A stretch of 64,000 bases of DNA from Amycolatopsis sp. 195334CR (lineage in GTDB: Bacteria > Actinomycetota > Actinomycetes > Mycobacteriales > Pseudonocardiaceae). A program made the translations under genes and the position numbers. This document shows, piece by piece, positions 41,969-50,165 of the stretch. The DNA is taken from positions 2,976,001 to 3,040,000 of the forward strand of contig NZ_JAFJMJ010000002.1 in NCBI RefSeq assembly GCF_017309385.1, in the 5' to 3' direction. The first letter of the stretch is position 1. Each line of letters starts with the position of its first letter. The notes under the pieces were generated by a model. The model saw only the letters and a program-made list of their open reading frames with translations. It was not told the origin of the DNA and did not search any database.

Positions 41969-44139
41969 CAGGCTTCCCCCGTGCCGATCCGCACCGGCGC
42001 GCCGGTCTCCAGGCTGCGGGTGACCGCGAAGGTGGCCAGCGTCGTCGAGACCAGCGACTCGACCGGCACCGGCATCGAGACCCCGGTCCGCAGCGCGGTG
42101 ACGAACGCCTCCAGCTCGGCCGCCTGTCCCTTGTCCCGGCCCTGGGGCAGGCGCGAACTGACCCACTTCTTCCGGCCGAACACCGACGCCCGCGCGAAGT
42201 CGTCGAACTTCAGCACCTTGCCGTCGGCGGTGACGTCGATCGTCTCCTTGGGGAACGCCGGCGAGCCGCTGGTGGTGTACGCGATCGAGGCGGTCGAGCC
42301 GTCCGGGTAACGCAGCAGGATCTGCAGGTCCTGGTGGCCTGGTGTGGCGGTGGCGTACACCGAGACCGGGTCGGCCCCGAGCAGCCAGCTGACGGTGTCG
42401 ACGAAGTGCCCGCCCTCACCGGCGAACCGCGAGCCCTCGCTGTCGGACTGGGTGTACCAGCTGTTCGCGTCCAGCCGTCCGGCGTTGACCAGGTAGCGCA
42501 CCGACGCCGGGCCGATACGCGGGCCGAAGGTGCGCACCGCCTCGGTCAGCAACGGCGCGAACCGGCGGTTGAAGCCGACCTGCAGCCGGTTGTTGCCGGA
42601 CTCCTCGATCGCGCCGAGCACGAGTGCGAGTTCCTTCTCCGACAGGGCCAGCGGCTTCTCGACGAACACGGCTTTCCCGGCCAGGAGCGCGCGCCGGGTC
42701 AGCTCGGCGTGGGAACTGTGCCGGGTGACGATGAAAACCGCGTCCACCGAGGGATCGTCGAGCACCGGGCCGAGGTCGGTGGAGGCGCGGGTGAAGCCGA
42801 ACTTGCGTTTCGCGTTCGCCCCCGAGAGCGCGGAGGTGGTGACCACGTCCGAGAGGTCGACGCCGTCCATCCCGGCCAGGTGCGGCAGGAGCATCGACGA
42901 CGCGTAGTTGCCCGCGCCGACGAACGCGACCTTCAATCCGCTCCGGGGAACCGCGCGGGCCGTCACCTGCTGCGGTACCGAAACCGACGCGACCTGCTCG
43001 AAGGTGTCGGCGGACCGCTGCTCGTACTCGAACAGCACGGCGACGGCCTTCAGCTCGCCCTCGTTCAGCTTCCGGTAGGTGTCCACGGCGTCGGAGAACG
43101 CCGCCACGTGCGAGATCAGCGGCTCGACGTCGAGCCGCCCGCGCCGCATCAGATCGACGACGCATTCGAGGTTGCGCCGCTCGGTCCAGCGGACCTGCCC
43201 GATCGGGTAGTCGCGGCCGTCGATCTCGTACTCCGGGTCGTAGCGGCCGGGGCCGTACGACCGGGAGAACCGGACGTCGAGTTCCTTTTCGTAGTAGGCG
43301 TTCCACGGCAGGTTCAGCGAGCACTTGCCGATGTCGACCACCCGGCCGCGGTCGCGGCTGAGCTTCGCGGCCAGCTCCACCGGCTCGTTCGTGCTGCCGC
43401 CCGCGGCGAGGTAGACCTGGTCGACGCCGTGGCCGCCGGTGATCTCCGCGACTGCGGCGTCGACCACTCCCGACCCGGGGTCGGCGCACCTGAGCGCGCC
43501 CAGCCGCTCGGCGAGTTCACACCGCGCGGGGTCGGGATCGACGCCGACCACCCGGACCCCGGTGGCGACGAGCAGCTGGACCACCAGCTGCCCGATCAGG
43601 CCGAGCCCGATCACCAGCGCGACGTCGCCGAGCTGGGGTTCGCCGCGCCGGACGCCCTGCATCGCGATGGAGCCGACCGTGCCGAACGCGGCGTGCCGCG
43701 GGTCGACCCCGCCGGGCACCCGCGTGTAGAGGTTCTTGGGCACCCAGTTCAGTTCCGAGTGCAGCGCGTGCTCGTTCCCGGCGCAGGCCACCAGATCCCC
43801 GACCGCCACGTCGTCGATGCCCGCGCCGACCTCTTCGACGACCCCGCACAGCGAGTAGCCCAGCGGGGTGTAGGAATCGAGCTTGTTCATCGCCTTGCGA
43901 TAGGTGGCCGCCAGCCCGTTGGCGGCCACGCTCTGCACCACCTTCGCGACCTGGTCCGGGCGCGCCTTCGCCTTGCCCACCAGCGAAAGGCTCGCTTCGG
44001 ACACCTTCATCATCTCGGTGCCGGTGGAGATCAGCGAATAGGCGGTGCGGACCAGCACACCACCCGGTTTGCCCGCCGGGACCGGGACGTCGAGGAGCGC
44101 CAGCTCCCCGCTCTTGTAGTTCTGCACTACCTGCTTCAC
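41968..44139 (-). CDS. Zinc-ADH / GFO-IDH-MocA fusion oxidoreductase
   Basis: Two-domain dehydrogenase of 723 aa. Residues 1-370 are an MDR alcohol-dehydrogenase-like domain (VLVRTAYSLISTGTE, YSLCGVVEEVGAG, Rossmann VIGLGLIGQLVVQLL). Residues ~385-723 are a GFO/IDH/MocA domain (VAFVGAGNYASSMLLPHL, FVEKPLALSEKEL, GFNRRFAPL). This fusion occurs widely beside AsnB and heparinase II/III-like genes in EPS clusters. It could oxidise or epimerise a nucleotide sugar. GTG 44139 is preferred for the AGGAG 5 bases before it. Confidence 0.9.
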   Translation of the reverse strand: MKQVVQNYKSGELALLDVPVPAGKPGGVLVRTAYSLISTGTEMMKVSEASLSLVGKAKARPDQVAKVVQSVAANGLAATYRKAMNKLDSYTPLGYSLCGVVEEVGAGIDDVAVGDLVACAGNEHALHSELNWVPKNLYTRVPGGVDPRHAAFGTVGSIAMQGVRRGEPQLGDVALVIGLGLIGQLVVQLLVATGVRVVGVDPDPARCELAERLGALRCADPGSGVVDAAVAEITGGHGVDQVYLAAGGSTNEPVELAAKLSRDRGRVVDIGKCSLNLPWNAYYEKELDVRFSRSYGPGRYDPEYEIDGRDYPIGQVRWTERRNLECVVDLMRRGRLDVEPLISHVAAFSDAVDTYRKLNEGELKAVAVLFEYEQRSADTFEQVASVSVPQQVTARAVPRSGLKVAFVGAGNYASSMLLPHLAGMDGVDLSDVVTTSALSGANAKRKFGFTRASTDLGPVLDDPSVDAVFIVTRHSSHAELTRRALLAGKAVFVEKPLALSEKELALVLGAIEESGNNRLQVGFNRRFAPLLTEAVRTFGPRIGPASVRYLVNAGRLDANSWYTQSDSEGSRFAGEGGHFVDTVSWLLGADPVSVYATATPGHQDLQILLRYPDGSTASIAYTTSGSPAFPKETIDVTADGKVLKFDDFARASVFGRKKWVSSRLPQGRDKGQAAELEAFVTALRTGVSMPVPVESLVSTTLATFAVTRSLETGAPVRIGTGEA

Positions 44140-44146
44140 GTCGCTC

Positions 44147-46054
44147 CTAAGCGCTCCGGGCCGAAACGGCACCGCGGTACCAGTACTCGAGGGTCAAGAT
44201 GTGCCAGAGGTGCTTGCCCCGGTCCTGCTGCCCGGAGGCGTCCTCCTCGGCGAGCCGCCGCAGCGCGTCGCGGCGCAGGAAACCGGCCTTCACCAGTTCG
44301 CCTTCGTTGGTCACCTCACGCACCAGCGGCGCGAGGTCGCGGCTCATCCACGCCCGCAGCGGGGCGCTGAACAACCCCTTCGGCCGGTGCACGATCTCGG
44401 CCGGGAGGATCGACAGCGCGGCCTCCTTCAGCGCCATCTTCCCCTGCCGCTTCACGATCTTGCGGTCCCCCGGCAGCCGGAACGCCGCCCGCACCACCTC
44501 GACGTCGACGAACGGGGTCCGCACCTCGGTGGAGGCGGCCATGCTGGCGCGGTCGGTGTAGGCGAGGTTGAGCCCGGGCAGGAACAACCGCGAGTCGGCC
44601 AGGCACATGCGGTTGACGAAATCCGACAGCGTGTTGTCGTGGTAGGTGTCCGCGTGCTCGGTCAGCACTTCGTCGACCGCACCGGCGAGGTCCGGGTTCA
44701 GCAGACCGGCGATCTCGGCCCGGTCGTACATCGTGTAGCTGCGCCGGAACGCGGTTTCCTCGGGCAGTTCGGCGAAGGAGAGGAACCGCTTGGCGAACCG
44801 GACCGTCCGGAGCCCGCGCTTCGCCGTCGCCACCGGCAGTCTGTCCACAACGGACTCGATCGACCGGCGCACCGGGGCGGGCACCCGCTGGTACCGCACG
44901 GCGAGCTGGTTGGCCACGTGCTTGCGGTACCCGGCGAACAGCTCGTCGGCGCCCATGCCGGAGAGCATCACCTTGACCCCGGCCTCGCGGGCGGCGGTGC
45001 AGATCAGGTAGCTGTTGATCGCCGCCGGGTCACCGATCGGCTCATCCAGGTGGTAGGTCATCCGCGGCAGCAGGTCCAGCACCCGCGGCGCGATCTCGAT
45101 CTCGTGCAGGTCGACCCCGAACCGGGCGGCCACCTTCTTCGCGTACGCCAGGTCGTCCGGCATCGCCTCGAACTTCGCGTCCTCGGCGCGGAAACCGATG
45201 GTGTACGCGGAGATCCCCGGCTGCTCGCGGGCGGCGAGCGCGGTCAGGTAGCTGGAGTCGAGCCCGCCGGAGAGAAAGGTCGCCACCGGCACGTCCGAGA
45301 GCAGGTGCTTGCGGGTGGAGTCCTCGATGACCGCGTTGAGGTCGAACACGCCGTCGTCGGCCGCACCTTCCTCGGCCACCTGGCGCAGCGACCAGAACGT
45401 GCCGCGGTCGCTCTCGCCGTTCGGGCGGAACCGCGCCCAGCTGCCCGGCGGCAGCTTCTCGGCCTCCCGGAACGCGCACCGGCTGTCCGGCACCCAGTAG
45501 TACAGCAGTGAGGCGACGAGCGCGGTGTCGTCGATGGTCAGCGACCCGCCGAGTTCGGTGGCCAGCGCCTTCAGCTCGGAGGCGAACACGACGCCCTGGC
45601 CGCGGTGCACCAGGAACAGCGGTTTGATGCCCAGCTGGTCGCGGACCAGCACCAGCTCGCCCGAGCGCTCGTCGAACACCCCGAAGGCGAACATGCCGCG
45701 CAACCTCGGCAGTCCGTCGATCCCCCACGCGCGCCACGCCTCCAGCAGGACCTCGGTGTCCGACGTCCCCCGGAACCGCACGCCGCCCGCTTCGAGTTCC
45801 GCGCGCAGTTCCGGCGCGTTGTACAGCTCCCCGTTGTAGGTCAGCGCCAGGCCGTTCTTGACCATCGGCTGCGCCCCGGTCTCCGAAAGGTCGATGATCG
45901 ACAACCTGCGGTGTCCCAAGTGGACTTCACCGGCCCCGGCCCGGTGGTCGTAACGGCCTTCGCCGTCCGGGCCGCGGTGGGCGAGGGTCTTGGTGAGCCG
46001 ATCGGTGAGCGGCCCCCCGTCGGGCCAGTGATAAGCGCCTGCGATGCCGCACAT
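44147..46054 (-). CDS. Glutamine-dependent asparagine synthase-like amidotransferase
   Basis: AsnB-type enzyme of 635 aa. Cys2 nucleophile at the start (MCGIAGAYHW), glutaminase marks RRLSIIDLSETGAQPM and TYNGELYNAPEL, and the PPi-loop SGGLDSSYLTALA of the synthetase half. In polysaccharide loci such proteins (WbpS-like) can amidate uronic-acid carboxyls. With a GDP-mannose dehydrogenase in the same arm, amidation of a uronate residue is a reasonable guess. Gap of 19 bases from the upstream Wzz-like gene and 7 from the next. Confidence 0.9.
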   Translation of the reverse strand: MCGIAGAYHWPDGGPLTDRLTKTLAHRGPDGEGRYDHRAGAGEVHLGHRRLSIIDLSETGAQPMVKNGLALTYNGELYNAPELRAELEAGGVRFRGTSDTEVLLEAWRAWGIDGLPRLRGMFAFGVFDERSGELVLVRDQLGIKPLFLVHRGQGVVFASELKALATELGGSLTIDDTALVASLLYYWVPDSRCAFREAEKLPPGSWARFRPNGESDRGTFWSLRQVAEEGAADDGVFDLNAVIEDSTRKHLLSDVPVATFLSGGLDSSYLTALAAREQPGISAYTIGFRAEDAKFEAMPDDLAYAKKVAARFGVDLHEIEIAPRVLDLLPRMTYHLDEPIGDPAAINSYLICTAAREAGVKVMLSGMGADELFAGYRKHVANQLAVRYQRVPAPVRRSIESVVDRLPVATAKRGLRTVRFAKRFLSFAELPEETAFRRSYTMYDRAEIAGLLNPDLAGAVDEVLTEHADTYHDNTLSDFVNRMCLADSRLFLPGLNLAYTDRASMAASTEVRTPFVDVEVVRAAFRLPGDRKIVKRQGKMALKEAALSILPAEIVHRPKGLFSAPLRAWMSRDLAPLVREVTNEGELVKAGFLRRDALRRLAEEDASGQQDRGKHLWHILTLEYWYRGAVSARSA

Positions 46055-46073
46055 CTGCTTTCGCTCCCCATCT

Positions 46074-47543
46074 CTACCGGGCTCCGGCGTGGTCGTGGTC
46101 TTCGGGGCGCCGATACGGCATCGGCGGGCGGGTGCCGTTCAGGCCAGGCCCGGCCGGCCCGCGCCCGGCCCGGCCGCGCAGGGCGGTGTGCAGGCCGTCC
46201 CAGAGCGTGCCGTCGGTGTGGTCGCGGGGATCGGGATCCACCACGACCACCCCGATGATCGGGATCCGCCGGTCCGCGAGCTGCCGCGCGACGGTGTGCA
46301 GCCACTCGGTGCTCGCGTACCCGGCGCGGACGACGAGGATCGCCTCCGCACCGAGGAATTCGAGGTCGGTCCACGACGTCCCCGGCTCGATCGAACCGAC
46401 GCCGACCCGGCGCCCGTCCGCCGGTGCGTCACCGCGGTCCAGCACCTCGACGGACCCGGCGAGCGCGCGGAGGTTCGCCCTGGGCAGGTCGTCGACGAGC
46501 GAGACGGGCCCGGATTCCGCGAGTTCACGGGCCAGGTCGGTGGCGAGCGCGGCGGTGACCCGCCGGGCGCCGAGATCGAGCAGCGACACCGAATCGCCGT
46601 TCTCCCGGACCGCCCTGGCCAGCGTGACCGCCACCCGCTGCCGCCGCCTGGCCGCCCGCGCCCGCAGGAGAACCCGGGGTGGCTTCGGCAACTGCGCGAG
46701 CACCGAGGCGCCGAGGTGTTCCGAGATCTCCCGCCGCAGCACCGGCCGGTCCCGCACCACGCTGGTCACGGCGGCGAGCGCCAGCCCGCCGAACAACCCG
46801 AGCGCGAACCCGATCCCGGCGTCGGTGGCCAGGGTCTTGAGCAGTGACCGCGGCAGGATCCTCGGCGCGTCCACGATCCCGGTGCCCGCGGCGACCTTGG
46901 GCGTGCCGATCCCCGCTTCCTGCGCACGGCCGTCGTAGTCGGAGATCTTCGAGGTCAGCTCCGCACGGCGCGCGTAGAGCCGTTCCAGCTGGGCCGGGTT
47001 GGCGTCGGCGCGCTTGGCTTCCTCGGCGACGATCTCCGATTCGATCGGCCCGAGTTCTTCCCGGGCCTTGTCCCGCTGGTCCAGCAGCGCCTTCTGTTCC
47101 GCGGCGGCGGCTTCCTGGTTGCGGGCGACGTACTCGGTGATGAAGGCGTCCGCGATCGCCTGTGCCCGGGCGATCGCTTCGTCGCCGGTCCCGCCCTTGA
47201 CCGTCAGCTGCAGCACGTTGTTCGTCAGCCCCAGCCCCTCGTAGTCCTTGAGGAACTCCTCCGGCGCCTGCGGGCTGTTCAACCTCTGGAGCGCGTCCGC
47301 GGCGATCTTCGTGGTCTCCAGCACGGCGACGTCGGTGCGCATCAGCGTCCCGCTGTCGGTCGGCGAGTCGTCGGGGTGGATGACCAGGATCTTCGCCACG
47401 GCGGTCGGTGGAGCGGGCAGGAGCACCGCGACCAGGCCACCGGCGATCAACCCCAGCAACGCGGTGGCCAGCCAGAAGCGGCGGCGCCTGCGGACCGAGA
47501 CGACCAGCCGCTGGAGGTCGATGAGCGGTTCGGCGCGGGTCAC
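46074..47543 (-). CDS. Wzz-like chain-length protein with degenerate kinase-like C-terminus (1)
   Basis: Protein of 489 aa. TM1 near residue 20 (FWLATALLGLIAGGLVAVLL), a long extracytoplasmic coiled-coil region, and TM2 (GIGFALGLFGGLALAAVTSV), the Wzz/polysaccharide co-polymerase layout. After TM2 is a cytoplasmic alpha/beta domain that follows the BY-kinase/MinD pattern (VAVTLARAVRENGDSVSLLD, EAILVVRAGYAS, IIGVVVVDP) but has no Walker A loop and no C-terminal Tyr cluster. It probably sets chain length without kinase activity. GTG overlaps the stop of the upstream Wzz-like gene by 4 bases. Confidence 0.88.
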   Translation of the reverse strand: MTRAEPLIDLQRLVVSVRRRRRFWLATALLGLIAGGLVAVLLPAPPTAVAKILVIHPDDSPTDSGTLMRTDVAVLETTKIAADALQRLNSPQAPEEFLKDYEGLGLTNNVLQLTVKGGTGDEAIARAQAIADAFITEYVARNQEAAAAEQKALLDQRDKAREELGPIESEIVAEEAKRADANPAQLERLYARRAELTSKISDYDGRAQEAGIGTPKVAAGTGIVDAPRILPRSLLKTLATDAGIGFALGLFGGLALAAVTSVVRDRPVLRREISEHLGASVLAQLPKPPRVLLRARAARRRQRVAVTLARAVRENGDSVSLLDLGARRVTAALATDLARELAESGPVSLVDDLPRANLRALAGSVEVLDRGDAPADGRRVGVGSIEPGTSWTDLEFLGAEAILVVRAGYASTEWLHTVARQLADRRIPIIGVVVVDPDPRDHTDGTLWDGLHTALRGRAGRGPAGPGLNGTRPPMPYRRPEDHDHAGAR

Positions 47544-48853
47544 GGGGTGCCCGCCAGTGCTTCGGCCGGGGTTTCCGGGCGGGTGCGGGTCGGCCGGACC
47601 GGGCGGATCAGCGCGGCCCCCGCGACCGTGAGCCCGGCATCCGCGCAGGCTTCGGCGATCCCGACCAGCTCCCAGGCCGACCGCGAGCCGACGCTCACCA
47701 CGACGAGCACCTCTTCGGCATCGGTGTCGCGGACGACGGGCCGGGTGGGGTTGACCGTCACCACGGTGGCGCGCGATCCGGCGAGCGCGGCGATCCGCTC
47801 GGCGGCCCGTTGCCCGGCGTGGTCCCCCTCGGCGGTGAGCATCAGCCGGCACCGCGGCGAAAGCCGGTCCACCAGCCGGTGGAAGTGGACGTGGTCGTCG
47901 ATCTCGTCCGGGAAGACGTCGACGCGCGGCACGTTCCACGGCCGGTCGTCGTGCAGGAACTTCGCTCGCCGGGACGGTTCCGCGGCGGGTGGTTCGTCCA
48001 CCACCTCGACGGTGGCCAGTACGGGCCCGCCGAGGGCCGCGGCGATCTCCTTCTCGTCGCGCAGCCGCCGATCGGTGCGGGCGGTGAACAGGTGCCCCAG
48101 CACACCGAGCAGGAAGAACAGCACCGCACCGCCGAGCACGAGTTGCGCCGGCGTCGGCGCGGCGGCCGAGGTAGGCAATTCGGCCGAACCCAGTACGACC
48201 ATGTTGCCGAGCCCGCTCGCGGTGTCCGCCGCGTTCAGCGCGGACATCGCCTGCTCGATGGACGAGCGCAGCCCCTGCAATTCGGTGCGCAGCTGGAGGC
48301 TTTCCACCGTCGTCTGACCTTCGTCGGCCTTCGCGGAGAGTTCGCTGATCCGCTGGTTCGTCTGCGAAACCTGCTGGCGCAGCGTTTCGCGGCGTTCCTG
48401 CGCCAGTTGCACCGCGGCGTCACCGGACCCGGCGATGATCTGCGTGGAGTACTTCACGAACTCCTGCGCGAGCTGATCGGCCATCCGCTGCGCCTGGCCG
48501 GCGGTGTCGCCGGTGGCCTCGATGGTGATCACGTTGCCCTGCGCCACCGAGGTGGCCACCCGGTCCCGCAGTTCGGCACCGGTCCCGCCGAGCACCGCGG
48601 CGGTGCGGTCGAGCACGACCGAACTGGTCGCCACCTCGGCCTGGGTGAGCAGTTCGTCCGCCTCGCGCGGGCCCTGCAGCAGGACGCTGGCCGTGGTCCG
48701 GTAGCCAGGTGAGAGGAACAGCGACGAGCCGGCGCCGACGGTCGCGCCGAGCACGGCGAGGACGACCAGGGTCCGCCACCGCCCGCGCAGCACCTGCCCG
48801 ACCGTGGCCAGGCGCACGGTGTCCTCTGTGCCGTACCCGCCGGTGTCCGTCAA
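47540..48853 (-). CDS. Wzz-like chain-length protein with degenerate kinase-like C-terminus (2)
   Basis: Protein of 437 aa. TM1 TLVVLAVLGATVGAGSSLFL, extracytoplasmic helical region with QQVSQTNQRISELSAKADE, TM2 LVLGGAVLFFLLGVLGHLF, then a ~170-aa alpha/beta domain (CRLMLTAEGDHAGQRAAERI, EVLVVVSVGSRS) resembling a BY-kinase without P-loop or Tyr tail. The start is taken as TTG at 48853 because GGGGAG lies 9 bases upstream; GTG at 48817 with GAGG is an alternative. It likely works as a hetero-pair with the next protein. Confidence 0.85.
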   Translation of the reverse strand: MTDTGGYGTEDTVRLATVGQVLRGRWRTLVVLAVLGATVGAGSSLFLSPGYRTTASVLLQGPREADELLTQAEVATSSVVLDRTAAVLGGTGAELRDRVATSVAQGNVITIEATGDTAGQAQRMADQLAQEFVKYSTQIIAGSGDAAVQLAQERRETLRQQVSQTNQRISELSAKADEGQTTVESLQLRTELQGLRSSIEQAMSALNAADTASGLGNMVVLGSAELPTSAAAPTPAQLVLGGAVLFFLLGVLGHLFTARTDRRLRDEKEIAAALGGPVLATVEVVDEPPAAEPSRRAKFLHDDRPWNVPRVDVFPDEIDDHVHFHRLVDRLSPRCRLMLTAEGDHAGQRAAERIAALAGSRATVVTVNPTRPVVRDTDAEEVLVVVSVGSRSAWELVGIAEACADAGLTVAGAALIRPVRPTRTRPETPAEALAGTP

Positions 48854-48977
48854 CGCCGGGTTCTCCCCTCAGTGCCCGGTACCGCCTTCGCTGGCGCACC
48901 ACCAACCCCGTCGGACCGGGCACGGCGTTGGTTACACGATTGCCCGCGTCTTGTTCGAAACGCGACCGGAAAGCCGG

Positions 48978-50165
48978 TCAACGCACCGCCGCGGTGTAGG
49001 CCGCGAGCAGCGCCTTCTGGGAGTTCTCCCACGAAAGCGCGCCGGCGACCCGCGCCCGCCCCAGCTCCCCCATCTTTTCCCGCTCCTCCGGCGAGTCCAG
49101 CAGATGCGCGATCAGCTTCGCGAACTCCGCCTCGTCGTTGGCCTTGGCGTACAACGCCGCTTCCCCCGCCGAAACCCGCGCCTCCCGCAGCTCGAAGGAA
49201 ACGATGGGACGGCTCATCGCCATGTACTCCATGATCTTGTTCATCGTCGAGACGTCGTTGAGCGGGTTCAGCGGATCCGGCGAAAGGCACACGTCCGCCG
49301 CGGACAGGTAGCGCAGCAGGTCCTCGTCGGGGATCCGGCCGGTGAACTCGACCTGCCCGCCCAGCCCGAGCCTGCCGGACAACGCCACCATGTCGTCGAA
49401 GGCGTCACCGGAGCCGATGAACACCGCGTGCCAGTCGGTGCGGCCGAGTTCGTCGCGCAGACGGGCCAGCGCCCGCAGCGCGTAGTCGACGCCGTCCTGG
49501 GGGCCCATCACCCCGAGGTAGGCGAGCAGGTGCGGTTTCCCGTTCTTCAGCCCGGGTTCGACCGGGACCTGGCGGAACCGCTCGACCACCGGCGCGCTGC
49601 GCACCACGAAGACCTCGTCCGGGGACTTGCCGCCGCGCGTCACCGCGACTTCCTTGTAACTCTCGTTGGTCGCGATGACCACGTCGGCCGTGCGGTAGGT
49701 CCACCGCTCCAGCGCGCGGACCGCGCGGTACAGCAGATCTTGGCCCCGGTCGAACCGCGAGAGGTACAGCTCGGGACAGAGGTCATGCTGGTCGAAGACG
49801 AACTTCGCGCCGCGGAGCTTGAGCGGGAGCGCGACCAGGAAGAGCAGGTCCGGCGGGTTGCAGGCGTGCACCACGTCGATCCGCCCGAGCTTGCGGGCGA
49901 GCCGGAAGGTGTGCCACAGCGCGGCTCCGTACTCCTGGAGGTACCCGGCCGGGCCACCGGTGGCGGCCCGCAGCGGGTACCGCAGGATGTGCACACCGTC
50001 GACGGTGACCTCCGCCTCGGTGTCCCGCTTTGTCCCTTGTGGACAGATGACGTGCACGCCCCAGCCCGCGTCGCGCAGCGTGGTGCACTCCTGCCAGACG
50101 CGGCGGTCGAACGGAACGGACAGGTTCTCGACGAGGATCAGGGCTTCACCAGGCAAGGCCGACAT
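48978..50165 (-). CDS. GT4-family glycosyltransferase
   Basis: GT-B glycosyltransferase of 395 aa: LVENLSVPFDRRVWQECTTL at the N-terminus (typical of the WcaI/WbuB-like group), HACNPPDLLFLVALPLKL, FDQHDLCPELYLSRF, and a C-terminal nucleotide-binding part (YLSAADVCLSPDPLNPLNDVSTMNKIMEYMAM). Overlaps the upstream dehydrogenase gene by 20 bases. The 124 bases after it (48854-48977) carry a short GACCGG-AAAG-CCGGTC hairpin at 48964-48979, overlapping its stop, and presumably a promoter for the Wzz pair. Donor unknown, possibly a GDP-sugar. Confidence 0.92.
   Translation of the reverse strand: MSALPGEALILVENLSVPFDRRVWQECTTLRDAGWGVHVICPQGTKRDTEAEVTVDGVHILRYPLRAATGGPAGYLQEYGAALWHTFRLARKLGRIDVVHACNPPDLLFLVALPLKLRGAKFVFDQHDLCPELYLSRFDRGQDLLYRAVRALERWTYRTADVVIATNESYKEVAVTRGGKSPDEVFVVRSAPVVERFRQVPVEPGLKNGKPHLLAYLGVMGPQDGVDYALRALARLRDELGRTDWHAVFIGSGDAFDDMVALSGRLGLGGQVEFTGRIPDEDLLRYLSAADVCLSPDPLNPLNDVSTMNKIMEYMAMSRPIVSFELREARVSAGEAALYAKANDEAEFAKLIAHLLDSPEEREKMGELGRARVAGALSWENSQKALLAAYTAAVR

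Noticed and set aside
48964..48979. GACCGG-AAAG-CCGGTC hairpin as a definite terminator
   Set aside because: Six-base stem, no T-run, overlaps the stop codon of the glycosyltransferase gene; too weak to list as a separate feature, so it is only mentioned with that gene.
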